From Simkaniaceae bacterium (GTDB lineage: Bacteria; Chlamydiota; Chlamydiia; Chlamydiales; Simkaniaceae), in contig CP073762.1 in NCBI GenBank assembly GCA_018399055.1, positions 1,178,001 to 1,242,000 on the forward strand: a stretch of DNA of 64,000 nucleotides, read 5' to 3'. How positions within the stretch are numbered: the stretch's first letter is position 1; the number at the start of each line of letters is the position of its first letter. The notes under the pieces were generated by a model. It made no database searches, was not told the DNA's origin, and saw only the letters and a program-made list of their open reading frames with translations. The position numbers and the translations under genes are program-made. Below are positions 18,834-27,749 of the stretch, piece after piece.

Positions 18834-19478
18834 ATGAAACCGAAAGATTTACCCTATCCTTACGGGTGGAAAGACCGTCGCCCGCTTTTCAAAGACAAGA
18901 TCTTTTATGTCCCTGAATATTATCAGGAGCACCAAAAGGAATTGTTTCCTAGTTTTGCGGAGTGTTTTGGGAATGACAATCCAGTTAATCTGGAGTATTG
19001 CAGTGGAAATGGGGAATGGATTATTGAGCGTGCGCAGGAAAATCCTGATGAGAACTGGGTAGCGGTTGAGATGTGGTTTGAGAGGGTAAGAAAAATTTAT
19101 TCAAAAACTGTGAATTATGGAATCGAAAACCTCCTCATTATTTCAGGAGAAGGATTGACGTTTTCTCGAGAATATCTGCCTGATCATTGCTTAGATGGAG
19201 TCTTTGTCAACTTTCCCGATCCTTGGCCGAAGGATCGTCATGCTAAACATCGAATTATCCAGCGCCCCTTTGTAGAGGAGCTGAAAAGAACGGTGACCCA
19301 CGTAGGGACTGTGACCCTTGTGACGGATAATGTTCCCTACAAAGATCAGATGGAATACGAAATGCAGGATTGGCCCAAGGTCCCTGCGTCCCATGAAAAC
19401 TATGGCTCCTCTTTTTTTGAGCGCCTCTGGCTCTCCAAGGGCCTAGAAATCCACCATATGTGTTATGAGAACCGTTGA
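18834..19478 (+). CDS. trmB: tRNA (guanine-N7-)-methyltransferase
   Basis: Methylates G46 of tRNA with S-adenosylmethionine. Seen: the SAM-binding loop LEYCSGNGEWI, where the usual GxGxG appears as CSGNG, the motif VAVEMW, and FVNFPDPWPKDRHAKHR, a clear TrmB signature of the active site. I start at MKPKDLPYPYGW (18834), giving 214 residues; the frame is open back to 18771, but those residues do not look conserved. It overlaps the next gene by 14 bases. Confidence 0.9.
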   Translation: MKPKDLPYPYGWKDRRPLFKDKIFYVPEYYQEHQKELFPSFAECFGNDNPVNLEYCSGNGEWIIERAQENPDENWVAVEMWFERVRKIYSKTVNYGIENLLIISGEGLTFSREYLPDHCLDGVFVNFPDPWPKDRHAKHRIIQRPFVEELKRTVTHVGTVTLVTDNVPYKDQMEYEMQDWPKVPASHENYGSSFFERLWLSKGLEIHHMCYENR

Positions 19479-20178
19479 CCATCGAGGGTTTTCGTCCCTT
19501 CCTCCTTCCATTACTTTGATTGAGCTTGACGCTTCGCTTTCTTCAGATTTGAAGTGGGAAGTAGTCGCAGATGCTCCTCATATCTTATGGGAGCTCGACT
19601 TTCAACTTGATCAGATAAATTTGGCTCATCTTTCTTCTCATCAGTTAGCGGTAAAATGTTTTGCTGAGTCAATTTGGGAAAAACATCAAGAATCGACGCT
19701 TGGTGTTGTTCTATATAGAGGGAGAGTTCCTGCCGTTCCACTTGAGGAGTTTGCAGAATACTTGCACCACTTAGCCGCTTACCTCCCAGATGAAGTGCCT
19801 CCCTTTGCACTTTTCGATTGCGCTGGCGATCCTCTCAAGTTTTCAAAGGAAATTTTTCCACATATTCACTTAGGTTTTCGTTCAGGCCCCATTGGGGCAA
19901 TTAAATGGGAAGAGACTCTTATACCCCTTCGCTATGATGCGGCATTGGGAATTGTCCTCCCCTTAAGGGAGAAGGGGCTTCAATTTGACGTGGTGGATAA
20001 ATGCTTGGAAAAACTCGATAGGCCTTTTCGTTTGATTGCAGAGCCCTATATCACAGAAGAGTGGGATGAGCTCGACGAGCTCCTAATCTTTCCTGACCTT
20101 ATTTCAACGTGGGGGATGCGTATGGTTCAAGGATTTGAAGCTGCTGGTGGAAAAGTGACGCATTTGTCACTTTTGTAG
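19465..20178 (+). CDS. Conserved hypothetical protein coupled to trmB
   Basis: A 237-residue, soluble, acidic protein. It begins 14 bases inside the end of trmB, so it is likely translated from the same message. It has no signal peptide, membrane segment or motif that I recognise; a series of LPLREKGLQFDVVDK-type strands and helices suggests a compact alpha/beta fold. The end of the gene carries one of two palindromic sites discussed separately. I cannot assign a function. Confidence 0.65.
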   Translation: MRTVDHRGFSSLPPSITLIELDASLSSDLKWEVVADAPHILWELDFQLDQINLAHLSSHQLAVKCFAESIWEKHQESTLGVVLYRGRVPAVPLEEFAEYLHHLAAYLPDEVPPFALFDCAGDPLKFSKEIFPHIHLGFRSGPIGAIKWEETLIPLRYDAALGIVLPLREKGLQFDVVDKCLEKLDRPFRLIAEPYITEEWDELDELLIFPDLISTWGMRMVQGFEAAGGKVTHLSLL

Positions 20179-20201
20179 AGGTAAAATTGACAAATATGTC
20201 A
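20156..20201. promoter_or_regulatory. Paired palindromic sites before the DUF4143 ATPase gene
   Basis: TGACGCATTTGTCA (20156-20169) and TGACAAATATGTCA (20188-20201) share the form TGAC-N6-GTCA. Their starts are 32 bases apart, about three helical turns. A further TGACA half-site lies at 20209-20213. The second ends 20 bases before the ATPase start codon. The layout fits a dimeric repressor that binds on one face of the DNA; this is inferred from the sequence pattern alone. Confidence 0.45.
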
Positions 20202-20221
20202 TTTTTTCTGACAATAAGGAT

Positions 20222-21541
20222 ATGAAACGAACAATATTCGATAAATTATTTGCATGGAAAGAAGATCAAAAGCGAAAACCTCTAATTGTTAGAGGGGTAC
20301 GTCAGGTTGGAAAAACCTACATCTTAAAAAAGTTTGGTGAGAGATATCAGAGATGTCACTATATCAACTTTGAGAAGGACTCAAAACTCCTTAAGATCTT
20401 TGAAAAAGATTTGGATCCGAAAAGAATCTTAGACGATCTGAGTTTCTATTTGGACCAGTCCATTGATATTGAAAGCGACTTAGTGATCTTTGATGAGATC
20501 CAAGAATGCCCGAGAGCATTGACGAGCTTAAAGTATTTTCAAGAGGATCTTTCGGCGCTACACATTTGTGCTGCCGGCTCTCTTTTAGGGATTCATTTAT
20601 CCCCCCTTTCCTTTCCTGTTGGAAAGGTGGATTTTCTAACAATGAGGCCGATGTCTTTTGAAGAATTCCTAATGGCCTTAGAGGATCAAAAGTCTCTGGA
20701 TATTCTTAATAACTTAAAGTTAAAAAGAGAAATTTCGGAATTGGTCCATGAGCATTTATGGGAAAGATTGAAATATTACATGATTATTGGAGGGATGCCG
20801 GAGGCAGTGGCGACATACTGCGATCACAAGGATAACATGTTTGAAGCTTTTTCAATGGTCCGAGGAAAACAAGAAGATCTTGTACTTGCTTACTATGCTG
20901 ATATGACGAAACATTCTGGAAAAGTAAATGCGATGCATATCGATCGAATTTTTCGAGCGATTCCAACTCAACTAGAACAAGTTCAAGATCGGTCTGTAGC
21001 AAAATTTAAGTTTCGTGGAGTGATTCCTGGCGTAAGCCATTATCACAGGCTGGTTAATGCCATTGATTGGCTCGAGGCTGCAGGACTTGTGATTAAAGTT
21101 CACATTACAAACTCAGGGAAACTTCCTTTTAAAGCTTTTTCAAAAGAAAATGCCTTTAAACTCTTGATGTTTGATGTAGGAATTTTGGGGAGCATGAGCG
21201 GACTTTCTCCTCAATCAATACTTGCTTATGACTATGGGACTTATAAAGGATATTTTGCGGAAAACTTCGTTGCTCAGGAGCTGATGTATGCATATGAAGA
21301 AGAGCTTTTTTCTTGGCAGGAGAGGAACTTGGAGCTAGAGTTTTTGAGAGAGATAAAAGGAGAGGTTGTTCCATTTGAAGTCAAGTCTGGTTCAGTTGTG
21401 AAATCAAAGAGCTTAAAGATTTTTTCTGAGAAATATAAATCCAAATCTAGGGTGGTTCTAAGTGGGAAGACACTTTCCCTAAACAAAGAAAATCCTACTC
21501 AGTATTACCCTTTGTATTTAGCGGGCAAATTCCCAATATAG
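20222..21541 (+). CDS. AAA ATPase with C-terminal DUF4143 domain
   Basis: A 439-residue ATPase of the widespread accessory family whose role is not known. Walker A is RGVRQVGKTY at about residues 21-30, Walker B is LVIFDEIQECP near 88-98, and the C-terminal DUF4143 region has a nuclease-like core with FEVKSGSVVKSKSL near residue 391. Such genes are patchily spread and often move between genomes. Bases upstream include paired palindromes that may act as an operator. It is followed by a convergent tRNA-Pro gene. Confidence 0.87.
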   Translation: MKRTIFDKLFAWKEDQKRKPLIVRGVRQVGKTYILKKFGERYQRCHYINFEKDSKLLKIFEKDLDPKRILDDLSFYLDQSIDIESDLVIFDEIQECPRALTSLKYFQEDLSALHICAAGSLLGIHLSPLSFPVGKVDFLTMRPMSFEEFLMALEDQKSLDILNNLKLKREISELVHEHLWERLKYYMIIGGMPEAVATYCDHKDNMFEAFSMVRGKQEDLVLAYYADMTKHSGKVNAMHIDRIFRAIPTQLEQVQDRSVAKFKFRGVIPGVSHYHRLVNAIDWLEAAGLVIKVHITNSGKLPFKAFSKENAFKLLMFDVGILGSMSGLSPQSILAYDYGTYKGYFAENFVAQELMYAYEEELFSWQERNLELEFLREIKGEVVPFEVKSGSVVKSKSLKIFSEKYKSKSRVVLSGKTLSLNKENPTQYYPLYLAGKFPI

Positions 21542-21573
21542 CACTTTAAATTGATAAACCCAAGGAATGAAAA

Positions 21574-21648
21574 TCGGGGTAGAGGGATTCGAACCCCCGG
21601 CCTTCTGCTCCCAAAGCAGACACGCTAGCCAAACTGCGCTATACCCCG
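21574..21648 (-). tRNA. tRNA-Pro (anticodon UGG)
   Basis: On the minus strand, acceptor CGGGGTA pairs with TACCCCG; the anticodon arm is TCTGC-TTTGGGA-GCAGA with TGG; the T-loop is TTCGAAT. CCA is not encoded. Confidence 0.95.
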
Positions 21649-21763
21649 AACGGGAAAGTCACCCATGGTAGCAATTAGGGGGATAATCAGCAACATTTTT
21701 TGATGAAAAATTTGGTGAGATCTGATAGAATCCCACTGAAAATTTTAAATGGAGGATCTACTT

Positions 21764-22864
21764 ATGGAACCTGTTAGTAGAGAGACTGAGGTTGTCACAT
21801 ATCACCCTGAGACTTCAACAGACGATGTAGCTCAGCGATTGAATCATTTAGCGAATGAAGTACAAAGGCCTTTCTGGTACTTTGCTCAAAATGTTCATCG
21901 CTATGCTGCGAATCCTCTCCATGAGGATAGTCTAACTGATAGCGTCGCAAAGCGCTTTTTAAGCGGAGGAGCTCATGCTATAGGAGCCTCTCTTGGCGCT
22001 TTTTTAGCATTAGCAGGTTTTGCTCTAAAGGGCCTTTCGAACCGTTTTCATTCTCGAGAGTTTACATATTGGGAGGGACTGGGAGAAGAGGTGTGTCCCG
22101 AGCGTCCGAAAGTACTTCACCTGAATGCTTGTATGTTTCCTGGAGGGCTACCTTATGCTTTTGGAGGTGTGCGCACAGCGGGTGAAAGAATGGAGCAGCT
22201 CAAAGCATTTGTTGAGAGTATCAACCCTGATATCTTCTTTCTTTGTGAGTTTAGTCAAACCCTTTCGGGAAAACTATTCGAGTCTTTTCAAGAGAGCTAT
22301 AGGCATTTTCTTGTGAATGTAGGATCCAACGCAAAAGGGATGGATGCTTCGATGACGGTTGTTAGCCGAGAGCCTATCGTCAATGAGCCAAAGTTTTTTC
22401 CTTCAAAGATTGAAGCTGAGGAAGAGCAAAAGTCTTCCTATCGTGGTTTTTTCCATGTTGAAACTGAAAAAGTCCATTACCTCTATGTTCACTTGCACCC
22501 AAAGGAAACCAATCGGGCAAAGGAAATCCGCCTGGAGCAACTTGCGGAGATCAGGAAGATTACTGAGGAGTTTGCAAATGGAAAGGTTTGGGTTGTTCTA
22601 GGGGATATCAATATTGAAAGAGGGTCTGCAGGACATCGATCAATGCTTGAAATGGGTTTTCGTGATTTGATTCAGGAGCAACATGGGAATGTTGAAACCT
22701 GCATTAATGGACTTGAAGCAGGAGGAAAAAGAGATCCGGAGTCTATTGATGGTTTTCTAGTTATTGGTGGAGACCTAGTCATGCAAACGGAGATTCATGA
22801 TACGTATGAAGATCCCAGAAAAGCTCTTTCAGATCACAAAGGAATATCTGCCTTATTAGGATAA
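21764..22864 (+). CDS. Endonuclease/exonuclease/phosphatase-fold protein (apparently active)
   Basis: A 366-residue protein whose last 240 residues have the EEP fold shared by DNase I, sphingomyelinase-C and inositol phosphatases. Active-site landmarks are in order: LHLNACMFPGG (Asn), DIFFLCEFSQ (the metal Glu), YLYVHLHPKETN, VVLGDINIE (Asp-Asn pair), SIDGFLVIGG (Asp) and ALSDHKGIS (Asp-His). About residues 72-96 hold a hydrophobic Gly/Ala-rich segment that may anchor the protein. GGAGG lies nine bases before the chosen ATG; the ATG at 21749 overlaps that ribosome site. The substrate may be nucleic acid, phospholipid or inositol phosphate. In an intracellular bacterium a secreted lipid phosphatase is a reasonable guess, no more. 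Confidence 0.75.
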   Translation: MEPVSRETEVVTYHPETSTDDVAQRLNHLANEVQRPFWYFAQNVHRYAANPLHEDSLTDSVAKRFLSGGAHAIGASLGAFLALAGFALKGLSNRFHSREFTYWEGLGEEVCPERPKVLHLNACMFPGGLPYAFGGVRTAGERMEQLKAFVESINPDIFFLCEFSQTLSGKLFESFQESYRHFLVNVGSNAKGMDASMTVVSREPIVNEPKFFPSKIEAEEEQKSSYRGFFHVETEKVHYLYVHLHPKETNRAKEIRLEQLAEIRKITEEFANGKVWVVLGDINIERGSAGHRSMLEMGFRDLIQEQHGNVETCINGLEAGGKRDPESIDGFLVIGGDLVMQTEIHDTYEDPRKALSDHKGISALLG

Positions 22865-22934
22865 AGCTACTTGCTGTTTATTTACTAAATAAGGCAATAT
22901 CTTTTCCTTGTAATATGATTAATGTGGAGAAAGA

Positions 22935-24002
22935 ATGTCTGTAGAAGCTGCAAGTGGGGAGGGAGTTGATAGTATCCCTCTGTTTGATGGGGAAATTGGA
23001 GTTAAAGACAGGGTCAATGAAAAAATCACAGGCGTTGCTACGCAGGTTATCCACTTTAATTCATATTGTAAACAGTCCTGGCAACTCAGCTGGTCCAAAA
23101 GACATCAAGGACAATACGGTCAAAATCACACATGGCTTCAAGAAAGCGTTCGTCGTGTTGCTCGTTTCATTAGCGCTTTTCCGTGGTGGATGGGAATATT
23201 GCCTTTAGCAGTAGCAGCAGCAGCAATAACGGCTATTGGCAATTTTTCTCACAGCTCTCCATACAGGACTACTCATGGCACCTTCAGTGGAGAGATCAAT
23301 AAAAGTCCTAAACTGTGTCTCTTGAATCCTAGAATGTTGACTGGGATTAGTCCTCAGAGAAATGCAGGGGTTTCCGTTGCGAGTGACCGCTTTGATCGCC
23401 TTGTTTCAACGATTAGAGATAACAATCCCGATGTGGTTTTTCTTCCGGAAGTCAATCGCTTTAATGCTCCTAGTCTTGCAGCGAGTCTAAAAGAGAGATA
23501 CCATTTTTTCTTCACAGGGATGGGTGAAAAAATGCTAGGAGAAGATACTTCGTTCTTTATCGCTTTCCGTGGAAACCTAGTGAAATCTCCAGAGTATATC
23601 CCTTTCAGAAAACAAGATTGGTTGATGGAGAGGGGATATTTTGTCATGGAAACAGAGGAAAGGATTTATGTCTGCACCTACAAGCCGAACCGTGGAGATT
23701 GGAATGAAATTTTCTCTCGCGAATTTGGGGATAAAAAACAAGTGGTGTTAATGGGAGAGATGGAGCCTGAAGACGGAGAACTTTTGCTTCAAAAAGGTTT
23801 CATCTCTGGAATTCCTAAAAATGCTCAAACGACAACCCCTGCTCCCTACATGCATTACCATAGTGTCGAAGAGGGGGAGAGTACTTCAGTACCTTTTCTC
23901 TATTTAAGCAAAATGGAAGGGAAAACGGACGTGGTTCCCATGCATGGATCTGAAAATATTGCACAGGCTCTATCAGATCATGCTCTAATCTTGCATAGAT
24001 AG
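22935..24002 (+). CDS. Diverged EEP-fold paralogue, probably without catalysis
   Basis: A 355-residue paralogue of the preceding gene, 70 bases downstream, with the same order: hydrophobic segment (FPWWMGILPLAVAAAAITAI) near residue 82, then an EEP-like domain (LCLLNPRMLTGI, DVVFLPEVNRF, ALSDHALIL). The pivotal GDIN motif of its neighbour is replaced by VVLMGEMEPE, and the SIDGF motif by VPFLYLSKM, so key metal-binding and substrate-contacting residues are lost while the fold and the terminal Asp-His remain. It may keep a binding role, or be decaying. The 3' end is also shorter. Confidence 0.65.
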   Translation: MSVEAASGEGVDSIPLFDGEIGVKDRVNEKITGVATQVIHFNSYCKQSWQLSWSKRHQGQYGQNHTWLQESVRRVARFISAFPWWMGILPLAVAAAAITAIGNFSHSSPYRTTHGTFSGEINKSPKLCLLNPRMLTGISPQRNAGVSVASDRFDRLVSTIRDNNPDVVFLPEVNRFNAPSLAASLKERYHFFFTGMGEKMLGEDTSFFIAFRGNLVKSPEYIPFRKQDWLMERGYFVMETEERIYVCTYKPNRGDWNEIFSREFGDKKQVVLMGEMEPEDGELLLQKGFISGIPKNAQTTTPAPYMHYHSVEEGESTSVPFLYLSKMEGKTDVVPMHGSENIAQALSDHALILHR

Positions 24003-24052
24003 TCCTATTTGGTATATGTATAAATTCTGTACATATATCAATTGGAACAAAG

Positions 24053-25639
24053 ATGTCAGCATTCAATGAATATCATTCTGTAGAAGCCTTGCGCAAAATT
24101 GCCGAAAAACCTGTAGATCTTTCGAAAGGAGGGTGCCTTTGTCCCAAGAGGATGGAGGAGATGGTTGTGGAATGCCTCAATCTCAAGCTTTTCTATGGAA
24201 CGGAAAGGGTTAATGAAAAAACAATGGAGACCCTTTTTGAGCTTGCGAATGAAGCAAGAGTGCATGAGAAGATGCTTGCTATGCAAAATGGGGAAGTGAT
24301 CAATAAGATTGAGGGGTTTGAGAGTGAAAACCGTATGGTTCTCCATACTGCGATGCGCGATTTTTTTGACCGTCAAGCTGAAGGGGAGCAGGCGCGTCAA
24401 GCTGCGGCTCTTGCCTACGCTGAAATGGAGAAGTTAAAGAGCTTTCTCGATGGAATCGAAAAAGAAGAGTATACCGACATGATTCAGGTGGGGATTGGGG
24501 GATCTGAACTTGGGCCGAAAGCTATTTATCTTGCTTTAGAAGCCTTTAACAAACCCGGAAAGAGAGTTCACTTCATCTCGAATGTTGATCCCGATGATGC
24601 GGCGAATGTGATTCGTAGAGTGAACTTAAGCAAAACTCTTGTGGTGATCGTTTCTAAATCAGGAACAACTCTTGAAACCCTAACAAATGAGGAGCTCATT
24701 CGAAAGAAGTTTCAGGAAGAAGGGCTTTCCCCAAAGAACCACTTTCTTGCAGTTACAGGGAAGGGGAGTCCCATGGACAATCCCGAAATGTACCGCAAAT
24801 CGTTTTATATTTGGGATTATGTTGGGGGGCGGTATTCTGCAACCTCGATGGTGGGATGTGTGATGCTGGCCTTTGCCCTAGGAATGGAAAAACTCTTAGA
24901 TTTTCTTCGTGGGGCGAATTCGATGGATAAAGTAGCACTGGAACAAGATCCAAAAAAGAACCTTCCTCTGCTATCAGCACTCCTAGGGATTTGGAATCAT
25001 AACTTTTTGGGTCATCCCACCACAGCAATTATTCCCTACTCTCAGGCGCTGTCTCGTTTCCCTGCTCACTTGCAACAATGTGATATGGAATCCAATGGAA
25101 AGCGCATTGATAAACAGGGGAGACCAGTTGATTTTTGGACAGGGCCGATTATCTGGGGAGAGCCTGGAACCAATGGGCAACACTCTTTTTATCAACTCAT
25201 TCATCAGGGAACCATTGTCGTTCCTGTAGAATTTATTGGTTTTACGGAAAGCCAGTTTGGAGAAGACTCTTCCTTTAAAGGGACGACTTCTCAGGAGAAG
25301 CTTCTCTCAAACCTCTTTGCTCAGTCGATTGGACTTGCAACTGGGCAAAAGAATGATAACCCCAACAAGGAATTCCCCGGAAACCGTCCTAATCGGGTCC
25401 TGATGGCTAAAAAGTGTGATCCTTATACCATGGGGGCCATTCTTTCATATTTTGAGAATAAGGTGGCCTTTCAGGGCTTTATTTGGGATATCAATTCCTT
25501 TGATCAAGAAGGGGTACAACTCGGGAAAGTCCTTGCAAACAAAATTATCGATCAATTTACTAAGAAAAATAAGGAAGAGGAGTATGAAAAAGACTTTCCT
25601 CTCGGAGCTGTATATATTGATCACCTTAAGGGACTTTAG
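24053..25639 (+). CDS. pgi: Glucose-6-phosphate isomerase
   Basis: Interconverts glucose 6-phosphate and fructose 6-phosphate in glycolysis and gluconeogenesis. The 528-residue protein shows the phosphate-binding SIS segments IQVGIGGSELGPKA (near 144) and VIVSKSGTTLET (near 200), the catalytic region around YVGGRYSATSMVG, and the C-terminal EGVQLGKVLANK motif. Its length is close to the common bacterial type. The stop codon overlaps the GTG start of the MFS gene by one base, so the two are probably co-transcribed, perhaps pairing sugar-phosphate metabolism with uptake. Confidence 0.95.
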   Translation: MSAFNEYHSVEALRKIAEKPVDLSKGGCLCPKRMEEMVVECLNLKLFYGTERVNEKTMETLFELANEARVHEKMLAMQNGEVINKIEGFESENRMVLHTAMRDFFDRQAEGEQARQAAALAYAEMEKLKSFLDGIEKEEYTDMIQVGIGGSELGPKAIYLALEAFNKPGKRVHFISNVDPDDAANVIRRVNLSKTLVVIVSKSGTTLETLTNEELIRKKFQEEGLSPKNHFLAVTGKGSPMDNPEMYRKSFYIWDYVGGRYSATSMVGCVMLAFALGMEKLLDFLRGANSMDKVALEQDPKKNLPLLSALLGIWNHNFLGHPTTAIIPYSQALSRFPAHLQQCDMESNGKRIDKQGRPVDFWTGPIIWGEPGTNGQHSFYQLIHQGTIVVPVEFIGFTESQFGEDSSFKGTTSQEKLLSNLFAQSIGLATGQKNDNPNKEFPGNRPNRVLMAKKCDPYTMGAILSYFENKVAFQGFIWDINSFDQEGVQLGKVLANKIIDQFTKKNKEEEYEKDFPLGAVYIDHLKGL

Positions 25640-26919
25640 TGCATAAAAAATCGGTTGTTGCTTGGTGGACTTGGAGTCTCGCTGTTCTCTTTTTGTTTTA
25701 TGAGTTTTTTGTTCGAGTCTATCCCTCCATTATGGTGAAAGAACTGATGGGATCTTTCAAAACAACAGCTGGGCAGCTCGGAACTTTAAGCGCCTTTTTC
25801 TTCTATGCTTATGCCCCGATGCAAATCCCTGTTGGGATTTTAATGGACCGTTATGGAGCGCGGAAGCTTCTCACCTTTGCGGCTCTTTTTTGCGGGGTCG
25901 GTAGTTTTTTCTTTGGAATGGCCCAGACCCTGGCTCCTGCAGAATTTGGCCGTTTCCTTATGGGAATTGGCTCCTCGTTTGCTTTTGTCGGGATGATTTA
26001 TATTTGCTCTCATTGGTTTCCTGCAAAAAAACTGGCTCTCCTTGTAGGAGTGGGGAATTCAATAGGAATGCTTGGTGCTGTTGGAGCAGAGGGCCCCTTA
26101 AGTTTTGCTGTCGAAAGTTTTGGTTGGCGTGCGACCGTCAATGCTTTTGGATTTATTGGACTTTTTCTTGCTGTAATTCTCTATATTTTCATTCGAAAAG
26201 AGCCAGAGCAAAAGAAAGTTGAGACGAAAAAGGCTTCAGTTGACCTTCTAAGCAATTTAAAAATTGTCGCTTCCAATCCTCGAACATGGCTCAATGCAGC
26301 CATTGCCCTTCTCTTCTATATGACAACTGCTGCATTTGCCTCCCTTTGGGGAATCCCTTTCCTTATCGAAAGTTATGGGATTTCAAAAGATGTTGCAGGG
26401 TTCGCTGTTTCGATGATTTTTGTAGGATGGATTGTAGGGGGACCAATCATTGGTTTCATTTCAGATCGTTTCAGTAGACGAAAGCCCTTTCTTTATGCGA
26501 GCACTCTTCTTTGTTTAGTCTGTATCCTCCCTGTTATCTATATAGGACATTTGGCCCTTTCACTCGTCTTCATTCTTCTATTTCTTGTGGGATTCTTTCA
26601 AGCAGCTCAATTGCTCAATTTTTCTTTGGGAATCGAGCTCAACCCTATTGAGGCAAAAGGGACTAGCATTGCAATTACCAATTTTTCTGTTGCAGCCGGA
26701 ACGTCTCTCATGCAGCCTCTTTTAGGAGTGCTTCTTGATCTTCGATGGTCTGGAGCAATGAAAGACGGAATTCCAATCTATTCTCTAGAAGATTACCACT
26801 ACGCAATGTTTAGTTTTCCGATTACGATTCTCCTCGCCTTTTTCCTCCTCTTTTTTCTTAAGGAGAAAAAACATGAGCCTGATAACACCTTCTGGAACAA
26901 GATCATAGGGATGGATTGA
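25639..26919 (+). CDS. Major facilitator superfamily transporter
   Basis: A 426-residue inner-membrane carrier with about 12 membrane helices. The loop between helices 2 and 3 carries GILMDRYGARKLL, the MFS signature, repeated in the second half as GFISDRFSRRKPF. It resembles the gamma-proteobacterial and chlamydial MFS group often labelled hexuronate or D-galactonate type. The substrate is not clear; the one-base overlap with pgi hints at a sugar or sugar-phosphate-related compound. It starts with GTG at 25639. Confidence 0.85.
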   Translation: MHKKSVVAWWTWSLAVLFLFYEFFVRVYPSIMVKELMGSFKTTAGQLGTLSAFFFYAYAPMQIPVGILMDRYGARKLLTFAALFCGVGSFFFGMAQTLAPAEFGRFLMGIGSSFAFVGMIYICSHWFPAKKLALLVGVGNSIGMLGAVGAEGPLSFAVESFGWRATVNAFGFIGLFLAVILYIFIRKEPEQKKVETKKASVDLLSNLKIVASNPRTWLNAAIALLFYMTTAAFASLWGIPFLIESYGISKDVAGFAVSMIFVGWIVGGPIIGFISDRFSRRKPFLYASTLLCLVCILPVIYIGHLALSLVFILLFLVGFFQAAQLLNFSLGIELNPIEAKGTSIAITNFSVAAGTSLMQPLLGVLLDLRWSGAMKDGIPIYSLEDYHYAMFSFPITILLAFFLLFFLKEKKHEPDNTFWNKIIGMD

Positions 26920-27057
26920 GTTAATACTCTCTCAGATGGTATATCTTTCCTGAAAATAAATTTTTGAAGGAGACGTAAGGATCTTGTGACGACACCTCTC
27001 ATAGAGAATCAATCTTTTTTTTATATCTTGAAATATGTTAGCCTGTCGTAGCTTAAG

Positions 27058-27062
27058 AAATT
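27058..27062. repeat. Target-site duplication of the IS5-like element (left copy)
   Basis: AAATT just before the left end; the matching copy is at 29025-29029. Confidence 0.7.
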
Positions 27063-27749
27063 GGGACTGTTGAGAACTGGTCTAATTTTCTAAAATGATT
27101 TAAACTCATTCTTTTTTTTTAAATGAGGGTCCCCATGCAACAAGTTGAGATGATTTGCTTAGAAGATTTAGTTCCAGAAAGTCATAATTACCGAAAATTT
27201 GCCAAAATTTGGTCGTTCAGCCTTGTAGAGAAAAGGCTGAAAAAACTGGAAAAGAATAACCCTCACAAGGGGTATGGGTTACTTCGATTATTCAAGTGTT
27301 TATTGCTGCAGTTCATGGAGAACTGCAGCGATAGAGAACTGGAACGCTTTATCCAAGAAAACAATGCAGCTCGATGGTTTTGTGGGTTTAATCTCAGGGA
27401 CAACACCCCAGACCACACAGTTTTTTGCCAGCTTAGAAAAAAGATAGGAACCAATACCTTGTCCAAGGTCTTTGCCGATTTAAGAGATCAGTTAAAAAGA
27501 CAAGGACTGATGAGTGAGGTTTTTACCTTTGTCGACGCAACTCATCTAATCGCTAAAGCAAATTTGTGGGAGGAAAGAGACAAGGCAATTGCAGAAAAAT
27601 ACGAGAAGCTAAACAACGAAAACATCTCTCAGTTTTCTGCTGCTTCAGGTTTCAAGCATGTGTGTCCTACCCAAGGATCTGGCTATATGGATAAAGGGTA
27701 TTGTATAAATCCCGCTCCTAAAATCGCCAAGGCAAAGGGTGTACATCTA

